Shown: positions 8,544 through 16,997, numbered from the stretch's first letter. The stretch: 39,821 bases of DNA from Sphingomonas sp. (GCF_019746015.1 NZ_JAIESM010000056.1:1-39821); one strand, 5' to 3'. A program made the numbers and translations. Notes: generated by a model from the letters alone, not told the origin.

Positions 8544-8562
8544 GTTTCAGCCCCGCTGAAAC
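8544..8562 (-). terminator. Hairpin downstream of the proline-rich membrane protein gene
   Basis: GTTTCAG (8544-8550) and CTGAAAC (8556-8562) form a perfect 7-bp stem with a five-base GC loop, 12 bases beyond the stop of the minus-strand gene ending at 8575. There is no clear U-tract, so intrinsic termination is only possible. Confidence 0.4.
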
Positions 8563-8574
8563 TGTCTCAAAATA

Positions 8575-9444
8575 TCAAGGCCGCGCGAGGCGGCGCAGCG
8601 TGTCGAGCGTGGCGGCCAGGCCGCCTTCGCCGGGCTTTTCGGCCGGGGCGGGTTCCACACGGCTGGCAACGCCGCGCTCCAGCCGTTCGAGCAGCGCGCT
8701 GATCGTCGCTTCGGTGTCGCGCTGCGGCCGGCGCGGCGGCGGCGGCGCATCGGGATCGGGGCGCACGATCGGCGTCAGTTCAAAGGTTTCCATCCGCTCG
8801 CGCGGCGCGGCCGGCGCTTCGGGCGCAGGCTGCACCGCCTGATGGAAAGAAGCGGGGTCGAACGCCGCCAGCGGCTGATCGAGATCGGCGGGAAGTTCAC
8901 GCGCAACCGGGGCCGGCGCGGGCGCCGCAACTGGCGGCACGGCGACAGGCTCGGGCACGTCAAACACGGGTGCGGCGATGACAGGGGCCGTGACCGGCGC
9001 ATCCTCAACGGACGGCGGCAGCGGCGCATCGACAGCCGGGCGCCCTTCCAGAAACGGCGCGCCAAGATCGCGATTGGCGAACAGCGGCGGGCGCGGCGGC
9101 GCATCGGGGTGCGCGTCGGCACGGCGCAGCACGGGCGCTTCGCCCGGCGATTCCTCCGCCTCCGGCCCGATTGCCAGCGTGCGGCCGCCAATCGCTACGA
9201 AAAGCGCGAACCACGCCATCCCGCCGACCAGCGCGCCGCCGATCAGCGCCAGCACCAGCCGCGCGGTAAAGCCCAGCGGTGGCTCGGCGGCGGCAATCAC
9301 GGCGGGAATGCCGCTGGCCAGCACGCCTGCCTCCAGCCGCCATTGCGGCACCAGCAGGAAGCAGGCCGCCGTGACCAGGCCCAGCACCACGCCAATTGCG
9401 GGCGCAAGGGAAATGGTCAGACGCGGGCGGCGGAGAGTTTCCAT
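8575..9444 (-). CDS. Membrane protein with proline/alanine-rich cytoplasmic tail (289 aa)
   Basis: The N-terminus holds hydrophobic segments at about residues 13-33 and 60-88 with a shorter one between. From residue 95 to 210 the sequence is a low-complexity stretch rich in Pro, Ala, Val and Asp. The tail ends with two short amphipathic helices (TISALLERLERGVAS and LAATLDTLRRLARP) that could mediate protein contacts. The start ATG at 9444 lies 28 bases inside the end of the upstream glycosyltransferase gene, so the pair is translationally coupled. This places the protein in the exosortase-A/exopolysaccharide context, perhaps as a chain-length or assembly accessory, but I do not recognise the family. 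Confidence 0.72.
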   Translation of the reverse strand: METLRRPRLTISLAPAIGVVLGLVTAACFLLVPQWRLEAGVLASGIPAVIAAAEPPLGFTARLVLALIGGALVGGMAWFALFVAIGGRTLAIGPEAEESPGEAPVLRRADAHPDAPPRPPLFANRDLGAPFLEGRPAVDAPLPPSVEDAPVTAPVIAAPVFDVPEPVAVPPVAAPAPAPVARELPADLDQPLAAFDPASFHQAVQPAPEAPAAPRERMETFELTPIVRPDPDAPPPPRRPQRDTEATISALLERLERGVASRVEPAPAEKPGEGGLAATLDTLRRLARP

Positions 9445-10655
9445 GGCTGCCCCTTATCATGCCCGTCGATTAGCTTTTGGTAAATTGGCGCGTAACGACC
9501 GACATTAACTGCCCAATTTCGCTCCCGTTCCACGAAATCGCGGCCCGCTGAACGGCGCCGGTCCCAGTCGTGGCGCGCGTCGAACAGCGCGGCGAGCGCG
9601 GCGGCCATCGCGGCGGGATCATCGGGCGCGAACAATGTGCCGGTCACGCCATCCTCGATCAGCTCGCGGTGGCCGCCCACGTCCGATGCGGCGACCAGCC
9701 GCCCTTGCGCCATTGCCTCCAGCGGCTTGAGCGGCGTCACCAGATCGGTCAGCCGCATGCGCTTGCGCGGATAGACCAGCACGTCGATCAGCGAATAATA
9801 ACGCTCGACCGCCTCATGCGGCACCCGGCCGACGAAATGGATCGCGCCAGCCACCGGAGAGGCCGCCGCCTGCGCGCGCAGTGCCGCCTCGCACGGGCCG
9901 CCGCCCACCAGCACAGCCCGCGCGCCGGGCCGAGCCGCGACCAGCGCAGGCATCGCCGCGATCAGATCGTCCAGCCCTTCATAATCATAGAAGCTGCCGA
10001 TGAAGCCGATCACCTCGGCCCCGTTCAGCCCCAGCGTCTGCGCCAGCGCATCGTCACGCGGCACCGGCGCGCCGAACAGGGTCATGTCGACGCCATTGGG
10101 CGATAGCATGATGCCGCGCGGATCAACCCCGCGCCGTGCCAGATCGTCGCGCAGGCCATGGCAGATCACCGCCACCGCATCGGCGCGCTTCACCGCCCAG
10201 GTCTCCAGCGCGCGGGTCGCGCGATATTTGAGCGAGCCTTCGCGCCCGGTGCCGTTGCCGACAGCGGCATCTTCCCAGAAGGCGCGGATTTCATAGACCA
10301 GCGGCACACCCAGCCGCCGCCGCACCACCAGCCCGGCCAGCGCATCGAGCACCGGCGAATGGGCGTGGAGAATATCGGGGCGGAAGTCGCGCGCTACCTG
10401 GGCAATGCGATCGGCAAAGGCCGACACCTCGCGCCATTCGCCCAGCGGGCTGGGTGCCGCTGGCGGCGCAGCGGTGCGGTAAAAATCGATACCGTCGACC
10501 GTTTCTTCAGCCGCCCCGGCCGGGCCATGGCGCGGCCCGGTAACCGCCGCCACCGTCCACCCGCGCGCCTGCATCGCCTTCAAAATGGCCCGCGTGCGAA
10601 AGGTATAGCCGCTGTGCAGCGGCAGGCCGTGGTCGAGAAGATGCAATATCCGCAT
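9417..10655 (-). CDS. Exosortase A system-associated glycosyltransferase, family 4 (TIGR04063-like)
   Basis: The opening MRILHLLDHGLPLHSGYTFR is characteristic of the PEP-CTERM/exosortase A-associated GT4 glycosyltransferases. The C-terminal half carries the GT-B donor site: LSPNGVD, VIGFIGSFYDYEGLDDLI, and PLKPLEAMAQGRLVAASDVG followed by GHREL (EX7E-type). It should transfer a sugar from a nucleotide-sugar at the cytoplasmic face during polysaccharide or glycoprotein assembly. I chose ATG 10655 (412 residues) because the family starts there; a GTG at 10676 would add seven residues. It is divergent from the ligase genes of the same system and overlaps the downstream membrane-protein gene by 28 bases. 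Confidence 0.87.
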   Translation of the reverse strand: MRILHLLDHGLPLHSGYTFRTRAILKAMQARGWTVAAVTGPRHGPAGAAEETVDGIDFYRTAAPPAAPSPLGEWREVSAFADRIAQVARDFRPDILHAHSPVLDALAGLVVRRRLGVPLVYEIRAFWEDAAVGNGTGREGSLKYRATRALETWAVKRADAVAVICHGLRDDLARRGVDPRGIMLSPNGVDMTLFGAPVPRDDALAQTLGLNGAEVIGFIGSFYDYEGLDDLIAAMPALVAARPGARAVLVGGGPCEAALRAQAAASPVAGAIHFVGRVPHEAVERYYSLIDVLVYPRKRMRLTDLVTPLKPLEAMAQGRLVAASDVGGHRELIEDGVTGTLFAPDDPAAMAAALAALFDARHDWDRRRSAGRDFVERERNWAVNVGRYAPIYQKLIDGHDKGQPWKLSAARV

Positions 10656-10743
10656 GGACTTGCCATGCCACGCCACTGCTTAACGCCACGATAACTGGCA
10701 GCGCGTTAAGCCGGCCGTCAGCAGCAAGTGGAGCCGGCCCGCC

Positions 10744-10893
10744 ATGATCGACAATTTCGCGCTCGGGCTGACCCATGCGCTGATGCTGATTGCCGGCTTC
10801 CTCCTGCTGCGCCGGCCCGATCTGGACCATGAATCGCGCCGCGCCAGCAAGGACGCGCCCAAGGCGAAGCCCAAGGACGAACGCGTTGCGTGA
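10744..10893 (+). CDS. Single-pass membrane micropeptide (49 aa) of the exosortase A region
   Basis: ATG at 10744, with GTGGAG about ten bases upstream, opens a 49-codon frame ending at TGA 10891-10893. The product begins MIDNFALGLTHALMLIAGF, has one transmembrane helix (about residues 6-22), then LLRRPDLDHESRR and a lysine-rich tail (KDAPKAKPKDERVA). The last 8 bases overlap the start of the O-glycosylation ligase. I recall similar short MIDNF-type peptides in this position in other sphingomonads, though that cannot be verified here. The topology suggests a cytoplasmic basic tail, perhaps an assembly partner of the ligase. Confidence 0.68.
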   Translation: MIDNFALGLTHALMLIAGFLLLRRPDLDHESRRASKDAPKAKPKDERVA

Positions 10894-12250
10894 CCTTGTC
10901 TTCATTGCCTTTCTGGGCGCGCTGTTCGGGTTCGGCCTCAGGCGGCCATTCCTGTTCGTGCTGGCCTATGTCTATATCGACATCGTCTCGCCCCAGCGGC
11001 TGACCTATCTGCTGCTCAACTCGGTGCCGATCTCGATGATCGCGGTGGTGCTGTCGGTGGCGGGCTGGCTGCTGTTCGACGACAAGCGCGACGTGCGCCT
11101 CGCGCCGCGCCAGGGCCTTCTCCTGCTGCTCCTCATCTATTGCTGGCTGACCACCAAAAGCGCTGATTTCCCGATCGACGCGGAAGGGAAATGGGAATGG
11201 GTGTGGAAGGCGCTGGCCTTTGCCATCTTCCTGCCGCTCACGCTGCGCACCAAGCTGCGGATCGAGGCGCTGCTCCTGTTCATGATTCTGTCGGCCGGCT
11301 CGATCATCATCGTCGGCGGCCTGAAAACGGTCGCCTCGGGCGGTGGTTATGGCGAGCTCAACCTGATGGTGTCGAACAATAGCGGGCTTTACGAAGGCTC
11401 GATCATTTCGACGGTTGCCATCTGCATCATTCCGCTGATCCTGTGGTTCACCAGGCACGGTACCATCTTCAAGCCCGACTGGAAGGTGAAGCTGTTCTGC
11501 TATGCGCTGGTGTTTGCGTGCCTGTTGATCCCGGTCGGCACCTCGGCGCGCACTGGCCTGCTCTGTATTGCGCTGCTTGCGCTGCTGATGCTGCGCGACG
11601 CGAAACGGCGGCTGCTCTACATCGCGCTGATCGCCGCGGCGCCGGTCGTCGCCTTTCCCTTCCTGCCGCAAAGCTTCCTCGCGCGGATGGACACGATCCG
11701 CACCTACAAGGGCGATGCGTCGGCCTCCACCCGGGTGGCCGTGTGGCAATGGACGATCGACTATGCCCGCGTGCACCCCTTTGGCGGCGGGTTCGAGGCG
11801 TATCGCGGCAACCATGTCCGCTATGACCGGATCGTCGTGGAAGGCGACCAGAACAACCAGGTGGTGAAGCGCGAGCTGGAGGTGGACAAGGCGCGCGCCT
11901 ATCACAGCAGCTATTTCGAGATGCTGGGCGAACAGGGCTATCCGGGTCTGGCGCTTTGGTTGCTGATCAGCCTGATCGGCGTGGTGCGGATGGAAATGCT
12001 GCGCTGGCGCTATCTGCGCGGCCCGCCCGAAACACTATGGGCCGGCCAGCTGGCGAGCGGGCTGCAGATGGCGCACCTCATCTATCTGCTTGGCGGCGCG
12101 TTTGTCGGCATCGCGTTCCAGCCGTTCATCTATATGCTGATCGGCGCGCAGATCGGGCTGGACACCTATCTTGCCCGCAACCGGCAGGAAGCGGCCTGGC
12201 AGCCGCTGAAGCGCAAACGGCCAGTGGCGGCCGCCATCAACGCCGCTTGA
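10886..12250 (+). CDS. Putative O-glycosylation ligase, exosortase A system-associated (Wzy/WaaL family, TIGR03097-like)
   Basis: This 454-residue polytopic inner-membrane protein has about ten hydrophobic segments and a large periplasmic loop. The start RDLVFIAFLGALFGFGLRRP and the AYVYIDIVSPQRLTY segment are typical of the DUF5935/TIGR03097 group, and the loop region VHPFGGGFEAYRGN with later RAYHSSYFEMLGEQGYPGL matches the O-antigen ligase signature. Such enzymes polymerise or transfer lipid-linked glycans at the periplasmic face. I place the start at TTG 10886 because AAGGA sits eight bases upstream and family members begin with MRD. The open frame extends upstream but there overlaps the 49-aa gene. 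It forms a module with the divergent glycosyltransferase. Confidence 0.87.
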   Translation: MRDLVFIAFLGALFGFGLRRPFLFVLAYVYIDIVSPQRLTYLLLNSVPISMIAVVLSVAGWLLFDDKRDVRLAPRQGLLLLLLIYCWLTTKSADFPIDAEGKWEWVWKALAFAIFLPLTLRTKLRIEALLLFMILSAGSIIIVGGLKTVASGGGYGELNLMVSNNSGLYEGSIISTVAICIIPLILWFTRHGTIFKPDWKVKLFCYALVFACLLIPVGTSARTGLLCIALLALLMLRDAKRRLLYIALIAAAPVVAFPFLPQSFLARMDTIRTYKGDASASTRVAVWQWTIDYARVHPFGGGFEAYRGNHVRYDRIVVEGDQNNQVVKRELEVDKARAYHSSYFEMLGEQGYPGLALWLLISLIGVVRMEMLRWRYLRGPPETLWAGQLASGLQMAHLIYLLGGAFVGIAFQPFIYMLIGAQIGLDTYLARNRQEAAWQPLKRKRPVAAAINAA

Positions 12251-12264
12251 GCCGGATCGGCAAA

Positions 12265-12281
12265 GCCCGATAAGGTCGGGC
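12265..12281 (+). promoter_or_regulatory. Hairpin with the mscS ribosome-binding site in its loop
   Basis: GCCCGA (12265-12270) and TCGGGC (12276-12281) pair around the loop TAAGG, which contains the only Shine-Dalgarno-like bases before the ATG at 12283. The stem ends one base before the start codon, so it could limit initiation or act as a weak terminator for the upstream ligase gene. Confidence 0.35.
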
Positions 12282-12282
12282 G

Positions 12283-13437
12283 ATGGCTCTGCTTACGCCC
12301 CTGCTCACCGCCGCCACGGCGACCGCGCTTGCCCATGACGAGCTGGCGCGGCTGATGCGCGAAATCATCTACTGGCTGCAGGGGCACTGGCTGCGGCTGC
12401 TGGTGGCAAGTGCGCTCGCGGTGCTGCTCTATGCCGCGATCCGGCTGACACGGCGGCGCGTCATGCGGCTGTGCGTGCGCAAGGGCGGCGGCGCGCGCGG
12501 CTGGTGGCGGGTGGCCGGGCGCACCGCTTCGCGCACCGGCATCTTCTTCTCGGTGATGGTCGCGGTCGAGCTGGTGCGCGTGGTCGCCGATCCGCCCGAC
12601 GCGGTGAACCAGCTGGTCCACATGCTGTTCATCATCGCCTCCGTCTTCCAGAGCGCTCTGTGGGCGCGCGAGCTGATCGTCGGCGCGGTCGAGACACATG
12701 CCGATGATCCGCAGGTGACGACCGAGGCGCTGTCGAGCGCGATGGGCATCGTGCGCGTGCTGGTGACGGTGGCCGTGTTCGCGGTCGCGCTGGTGGTGGT
12801 GCTCGACAATCTGGGCGTCAACGTCACCGGGCTGGTGGCCAGCCTTGGCATTGGCGGCATCGCCATCGGCATTGCCGCGCAGAGCATCTTTGCCGATCTG
12901 TTCGCAGCGCTTGCCATCATCTTCGACAAGCCGTTCCGGCGCGGCGACTTCATCAGCTATGGCGGGTCAGCGGGCACCGTGGAGGAAATCGGGCTGAAGT
13001 CCACGCGGGTGCGCGGCGTGGCGGGGGAGGCGCGAATCATCGCCAACCGCAAGCTGCTCGACCAGGAAATCCAGAACATCTCGTCGCGCGACTATCGCCG
13101 GATCAGCTTCGCGCTGGCGATCGCGCAGAGCGCCACGCCCGAGCAGCTGCGCCGCATCCCCGCGCTCTTGAAGGAGGAGGTGGAGCGCGTCGGCCTGCGT
13201 TTCGTGCAGGCGGGCTTTACCGGCTTTGGCAGCAGCAGCCATGATTTCCAGATCGACTGCGATTCGCCCGGCGCCGACTGGGCCGCCTTTTTCCAGCGCC
13301 GGCACGAAGTGGGCATGGCAATCATCGCGCGGCTGGCGGCAGAAGGGATCGCGCTTGCCTATCCCGCGCAGACCAGCTTCACCGCCGCACCCGATGGCCG
13401 GCTGATCATGCCATACCCGGACGACCCGCCGCGCTAG
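12283..13437 (+). CDS. MscS-family mechanosensitive ion channel
   Basis: 384 residues. After an N-terminal hydrophobic leader there are membrane segments near 30-60, 85-105, 112-130 and 150-175, followed by the pore helix region LGVNVTGLVASLGIGGIAIGIAA and the adjoining QSIFADLFAALAIIFDKPFRRGDFI, the classic MscS TM3 to beta-domain transition rich in Gly and Ala. The C-terminal beta domain (GTVEEIGLKSTRVRG) and cytoplasmic vestibule follow. The channel opens under membrane tension and releases solutes on osmotic downshift. It is larger than E. coli MscS (286 aa) because of extra N-terminal helices. Gene order gives no direct partner. Confidence 0.92.
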   Translation: MALLTPLLTAATATALAHDELARLMREIIYWLQGHWLRLLVASALAVLLYAAIRLTRRRVMRLCVRKGGGARGWWRVAGRTASRTGIFFSVMVAVELVRVVADPPDAVNQLVHMLFIIASVFQSALWARELIVGAVETHADDPQVTTEALSSAMGIVRVLVTVAVFAVALVVVLDNLGVNVTGLVASLGIGGIAIGIAAQSIFADLFAALAIIFDKPFRRGDFISYGGSAGTVEEIGLKSTRVRGVAGEARIIANRKLLDQEIQNISSRDYRRISFALAIAQSATPEQLRRIPALLKEEVERVGLRFVQAGFTGFGSSSHDFQIDCDSPGADWAAFFQRRHEVGMAIIARLAAEGIALAYPAQTSFTAAPDGRLIMPYPDDPPR

Positions 13438-13467
13438 GGCGAACTGCCGCCGCTCCCCGCGCGTGCC

Positions 13468-16440
13468 TCAGCCGTCCTCGTCCAGGCTTAGCAGCGCGGT
13501 GTTGCCGCCGGCGCTGGTGGTGTCGATCGACACGGCGCGTTCGGCGCAGAAGCGGTGGAGATAATGCGGGCCGCCCGCCTTTGGCCCGGTGCCCGACAGC
13601 CCCTCGCCGCCAAAGGGCTGCGAGCCGACCACCGCGCCGATCATGGTGCGGTTGATGTAGAGATTGCCCACCGCCGCTGCCTGTTCGGCAATGTCCCAGG
13701 CGCGGGCGATGCGGCTGTGCAGCCCCATCGTCAGGCCATAGCCCTTGGCGTTCACCCGCGCGATCGTCTCGTTGAGCTTGCCCGCCGGCCAGGTGGCGAC
13801 GTGGAGCACGGGGCCGAACCATTCCTCGGTCAGTGCCTCGACACTGTTTAGCCGGATCAGCGTGGGCGGCACGAACAGCCCGGTGGCGGGGGGCGCCAGC
13901 GTCTTGATCGTGCTGGCGGCCATCCGCGCGCGATAGGCCATCAGCCGGTCATAGGCGGCCTGATCGATCACCGGCCCCACATCGGTGGCCGGGTCGGCGG
14001 GGTCGCCCAGCCGCAGCAGGTCCATCGCGCCCGCCAGCATGTGGAGCACACCCTCGGCAATCTCCTCCTGCAGCAGCAGCAGGCGCAACGCCGAACAGCG
14101 CTGGCCGGCGGAGCGGAACGCGCTGGCCACCACATCGGCGACCACCTGTTCGGGAAGCGCGGTCGAATCGACGATCATCGCGTTGATGCCACCCGTCTCC
14201 GCGATCAGCGGCACCAGCGGGCGGCTGTCGTCCGCCAGCAGGCTGCGCGCGATCTTGCGGGCCGTCGCGGTGGAGCCGGTAAAGGCGACGCCGGCGATGC
14301 GCGGATCGGCGGTGAGGGCGGCGCCCACCTCCGGCCCGCCGGGAACCAGGATCAGCGCGTCGGCCGGCACGCCCGCCTGATGCGCGAGCAGCACCGCGTG
14401 CGCGGCAATGCGCGGCGTCTGCGGCGCGGGCTTGGCGACGACGGTGTTGCCGGCAACGAGCGCCGCCACCGTCTGGCCCAGGAAGATGGCGAGCGGGAAG
14501 TTCCACGGCGCGATCGTCGCCCACACCCCGCGCCCGGCAAAGCGCAGCACGTTGCGCTCGCCCGTCGGCCCGGGCAGCTCGACCGGCTGCAGCCCGGCGC
14601 GCGCCTGCGCGGCATAATAGCGGCAGAAATCAACCGCCTCGCGCACTTCGCCCAGCGCATCAGGGATGGTCTTGAACGCTTCCTGCACGGCAAGCGCCAT
14701 CAGCCGGTCGCGCTCGGCCTCCAGCAGATCGGCCAGGCGATCAAGGCAGGCGGCGCGCTCCTCCACCGGTCGCGCCGACCAGGCGGGAAAAGCGGCGGCG
14801 GCGCGGGTGATGGCGGCGGTGACATCAAGCCCACCCCCAGCCCCTCCCGCATGCGGGAGGGGAGCGCGCACCGCCTCCGCCGTTCGCTTCAGCACCGCCC
14901 GGTCGCTCAGGTCGATCCCCGCCGAGTTGCGGCGCTCCGCCCCGAACAGATCGGCCGGCAGTGGGATCGCCGCGTGGCGGGCGCCGGCCACCGCCGCCAT
15001 CTTCTCGACCGGATCGGCGAGAATCTCGGCCTCGCTCAGCTGCGCGTCCGCCAGCTGGTGGACGAAGCTGGAATTGGCGCCGTTTTCCAGCAGCCGGCGG
15101 ACCAGATAGGCGAGCAGATCGCGGTGCCCGCCGACGGGGGCATAGATGCGGCAATGATAGCCATGGTCGGCGACCAGCCGCTCATACAGGCCGTCGCCCA
15201 TGCCGTGCAGCCGCTGAAACTCGAAATCGCGCGCATTGCCGGCCCAGTCGATGATCGTGGCGACCGTCAGCGCATTGTGGCTGGCAAAGGCGGGGCGGAT
15301 GCTGGGCGCGTCCAGCATGTCGCGCGCGCAGGCCAGATAGCTGGTGTCGGTCGCCGCCTTGCGCGTGAACAGCGGATAATCGGCCAGCCCCTCCACCTGG
15401 GTGCGCTTGATCTCGCTGTCCCAATAGGCGCCCTTCACCAGCCGCACATTCATCAGCCGGCCACGCTCCGCCGCCCAGGCAATCACCGGCCGCGCGCGCT
15501 TGCCATAGGCCTGCACCGCCATGCCGAAGCCGTCCCAGCCCTTCAGCGCCGGCAGCGCGGCAACCGCGCCGATGATGTCGAGGCTCATCTCCAGCCGCTC
15601 GCTCTCCTCGGCGTCCACGGTCAGCGCGATGCCGCGCCCCGCCGCCTGGCCAGCGAGCGTCGCCAGCATTTCGGTGAGGGCGGGCACGCAGCGGTCCCAA
15701 TGCGCCACTTCATAGCGCGGGTGGAGCGCCGACAGCTTGACCGAGACCGAGTGGCCGGCGGCGGCATTGCTGCCCACCGCGTCGATCGCTTGGGTATAGG
15801 CCGCGAAATAGCGTTCGGCATCGGCCTGGGTGCGCGCCGCCTCGCCCAGCATGTCGAAGCTGGCGGTGAAGCCCTTGTGCTCGGGCCGGTCCATGCGGCG
15901 CATCGCCTCGTCGATGGTGCGGCCCATCACGAAGATTTCGCCCATCATCTTCATGGCCGCGCCCACCGCCTGGCGGACGAACGGCTCGCCCGCGCGCGCG
16001 ATCAGCCGGCGCAGCGCCGAGGGCTGATCCCCCTGGCCCACCAGCGCGCGGCCCAGCACCAGCCCCCAGGTCGCCGAATTGACGAGCGCCGAGTTCGACT
16101 TGCCGGCATGGGCGTGCCAGTCCGCCTCGCCCAGCTTGTCGGCGATCAGCAGGTCGGCGGTCTGCGGATCGGGCACGCGCAGGAACGCCTCGGCGAGGCT
16201 GAGCAACGCCACGCCCTCGCTGGTGTTCAGCCGATATTCCTGCAGGAACTGGTTCACCCAGCCCTTGCCCTGCGCCGCGCGCAGATCGGCGAGCAGGCCG
16301 GAGGCATGACCCAGAATGCGCGCCCGCGACTCGGGCGTGGCGCGCGCCCGTTCGATCAGCGGGGCCAGCACTGCCGCCTCGTCTGCCCGATAGAGCCGGG
16401 CAAGGGTTTCGCGGGGCGTGGACGCTACGGCATGGGTCAT
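13468..16440 (-). CDS. putA: Bifunctional proline dehydrogenase / L-glutamate-gamma-semialdehyde dehydrogenase PutA
   Basis: This 990-residue enzyme oxidises proline to glutamate. The FAD-binding PRODH barrel (about 100-440) shows NVRLVKGAYWDSEIK and YAPVGGHRDLLAYLVRRLLE. The aldehyde dehydrogenase domain (about 540-980) shows FAGRGVWATIAPWNFPLAIF, GVAFTGSTATA, AETGG (general base) and GQRCSA with catalytic Cys782. It lacks the N-terminal ribbon-helix-helix and long C-terminal domain of E. coli PutA, so it is a short type-A form without autoregulatory DNA binding. ATG 16440 is preferred: GGAAAGAAG precedes it, whereas the frame opens from a GTG at 16464. A REP-like palindrome is read through in frame at residues 527-537. 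Divergent from the maoC-like gene. Confidence 0.95.
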   Translation of the reverse strand: MTHAVASTPRETLARLYRADEAAVLAPLIERARATPESRARILGHASGLLADLRAAQGKGWVNQFLQEYRLNTSEGVALLSLAEAFLRVPDPQTADLLIADKLGEADWHAHAGKSNSALVNSATWGLVLGRALVGQGDQPSALRRLIARAGEPFVRQAVGAAMKMMGEIFVMGRTIDEAMRRMDRPEHKGFTASFDMLGEAARTQADAERYFAAYTQAIDAVGSNAAAGHSVSVKLSALHPRYEVAHWDRCVPALTEMLATLAGQAAGRGIALTVDAEESERLEMSLDIIGAVAALPALKGWDGFGMAVQAYGKRARPVIAWAAERGRLMNVRLVKGAYWDSEIKRTQVEGLADYPLFTRKAATDTSYLACARDMLDAPSIRPAFASHNALTVATIIDWAGNARDFEFQRLHGMGDGLYERLVADHGYHCRIYAPVGGHRDLLAYLVRRLLENGANSSFVHQLADAQLSEAEILADPVEKMAAVAGARHAAIPLPADLFGAERRNSAGIDLSDRAVLKRTAEAVRAPLPHAGGAGGGLDVTAAITRAAAAFPAWSARPVEERAACLDRLADLLEAERDRLMALAVQEAFKTIPDALGEVREAVDFCRYYAAQARAGLQPVELPGPTGERNVLRFAGRGVWATIAPWNFPLAIFLGQTVAALVAGNTVVAKPAPQTPRIAAHAVLLAHQAGVPADALILVPGGPEVGAALTADPRIAGVAFTGSTATARKIARSLLADDSRPLVPLIAETGGINAMIVDSTALPEQVVADVVASAFRSAGQRCSALRLLLLQEEIAEGVLHMLAGAMDLLRLGDPADPATDVGPVIDQAAYDRLMAYRARMAASTIKTLAPPATGLFVPPTLIRLNSVEALTEEWFGPVLHVATWPAGKLNETIARVNAKGYGLTMGLHSRIARAWDIAEQAAAVGNLYINRTMIGAVVGSQPFGGEGLSGTGPKAGGPHYLHRFCAERAVSIDTTSAGGNTALLSLDEDG
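14831..14862. repeat. REP-like GC palindrome embedded in the putA reading frame
   Basis: 14841-14862 is a perfect 22-base palindrome (each arm CCCCTCCCGCA or its complement), preceded by a CCACCCCCAG tract. On the minus strand it encodes the unusual peptide APLPHAGGAGGGL in the linker between the PRODH and ALDH domains of PutA. It looks like the intergenic GC-rich repeats common in sphingomonad genomes. Confidence 0.65.
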
Positions 16441-16538
16441 CTTGCTTCTTTCCGGTCTGGGCACCCTTGCGGGCAGTGCGCTTGGGCGCCTATCTCAAGC
16501 GCCGCGCAATGCAAATATATGTCGCGGGAGGGGAATGC

Positions 16539-16997
16539 ATGACGACGATCACCATCCAGGAAATGGCCGGGCGCATCGGCCAGGAGCAGGTGTCGGACTG
16601 GGTCGAGGTGAGCCAGGAGATGATCGACAAGTTCGCCGACGCCACCGGCGACCACCAGTTCATCCATGTGAACCCGCAAATGGCGGCGATGACGCCGTTT
16701 GGCGGCACCATCGCGCATGGTTTCCTCACCCTGTCGCTGATGCCGCTTTTGTCCTCCAAAATCGCCGACGCGCCCAAGATCGAGGGCGTGAAGATGGGCG
16801 TGAACTATGGCGGCAACAAAGTCCGCTTCCTGACGCCGGTGCGTTCCGGCAAGCGCGTGCGCGGCCGCTTCAAGCTGATGGAGCTGGTCGAAAAGCGCCC
16901 CGGCCAGTGGCAGCAGACCAACGAGTTTACCGTCGAAATCGAGGGCGAGGACAAGCCCGCAATGATTGCCGAATGGATCAGCCAGATCTTCGTTTGA
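16539..16997 (+). CDS. MaoC-family (R)-specific enoyl-CoA hydratase
   Basis: 152 residues with a single hot-dog fold. The segment [15 protein letters not shown] followed by [14 protein letters not shown] is the MaoC/PhaJ active-site signature with its catalytic Asp and His. The enzyme hydrates trans-2-enoyl-CoA to (R)-3-hydroxyacyl-CoA, linking beta-oxidation to polyhydroxyalkanoate monomers, or acts on related acyl-CoAs. The ATG at 16539 follows a strong GGGAGGGG. It is 55 bases upstream of a thiolase on the same strand and near an intracellular PHA depolymerase, which favours a role in acyl-CoA/PHA turnover. The exact chain-length preference is not visible. Confidence 0.88.
   Translation: MTTITIQEMAGRIGQEQVSDWVEVSQEMIDKFADATGDHQFIHVNPQMAAMTPFGGTIAHGFLTLSLMPLLSSKIADAPKIEGVKMGVNYGGNKVRFLTPVRSGKRVRGRFKLMELVEKRPGQWQQTNEFTVEIEGEDKPAMIAEWISQIFV

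Noticed and set aside
13468..16440. Trifunctional PutA with DNA-binding repressor domain
   Set aside because: The N-terminus (MTHAVASTPRETLARLY) has no ribbon-helix-helix, and 990 residues is too short for the trifunctional form.
14041..16542. Open frame of 833 codons antisense to putA
   Set aside because: The minus strand encodes all PutA motifs. The antisense product is low-complexity, Arg/His/Gln-rich and has no recognisable domain.
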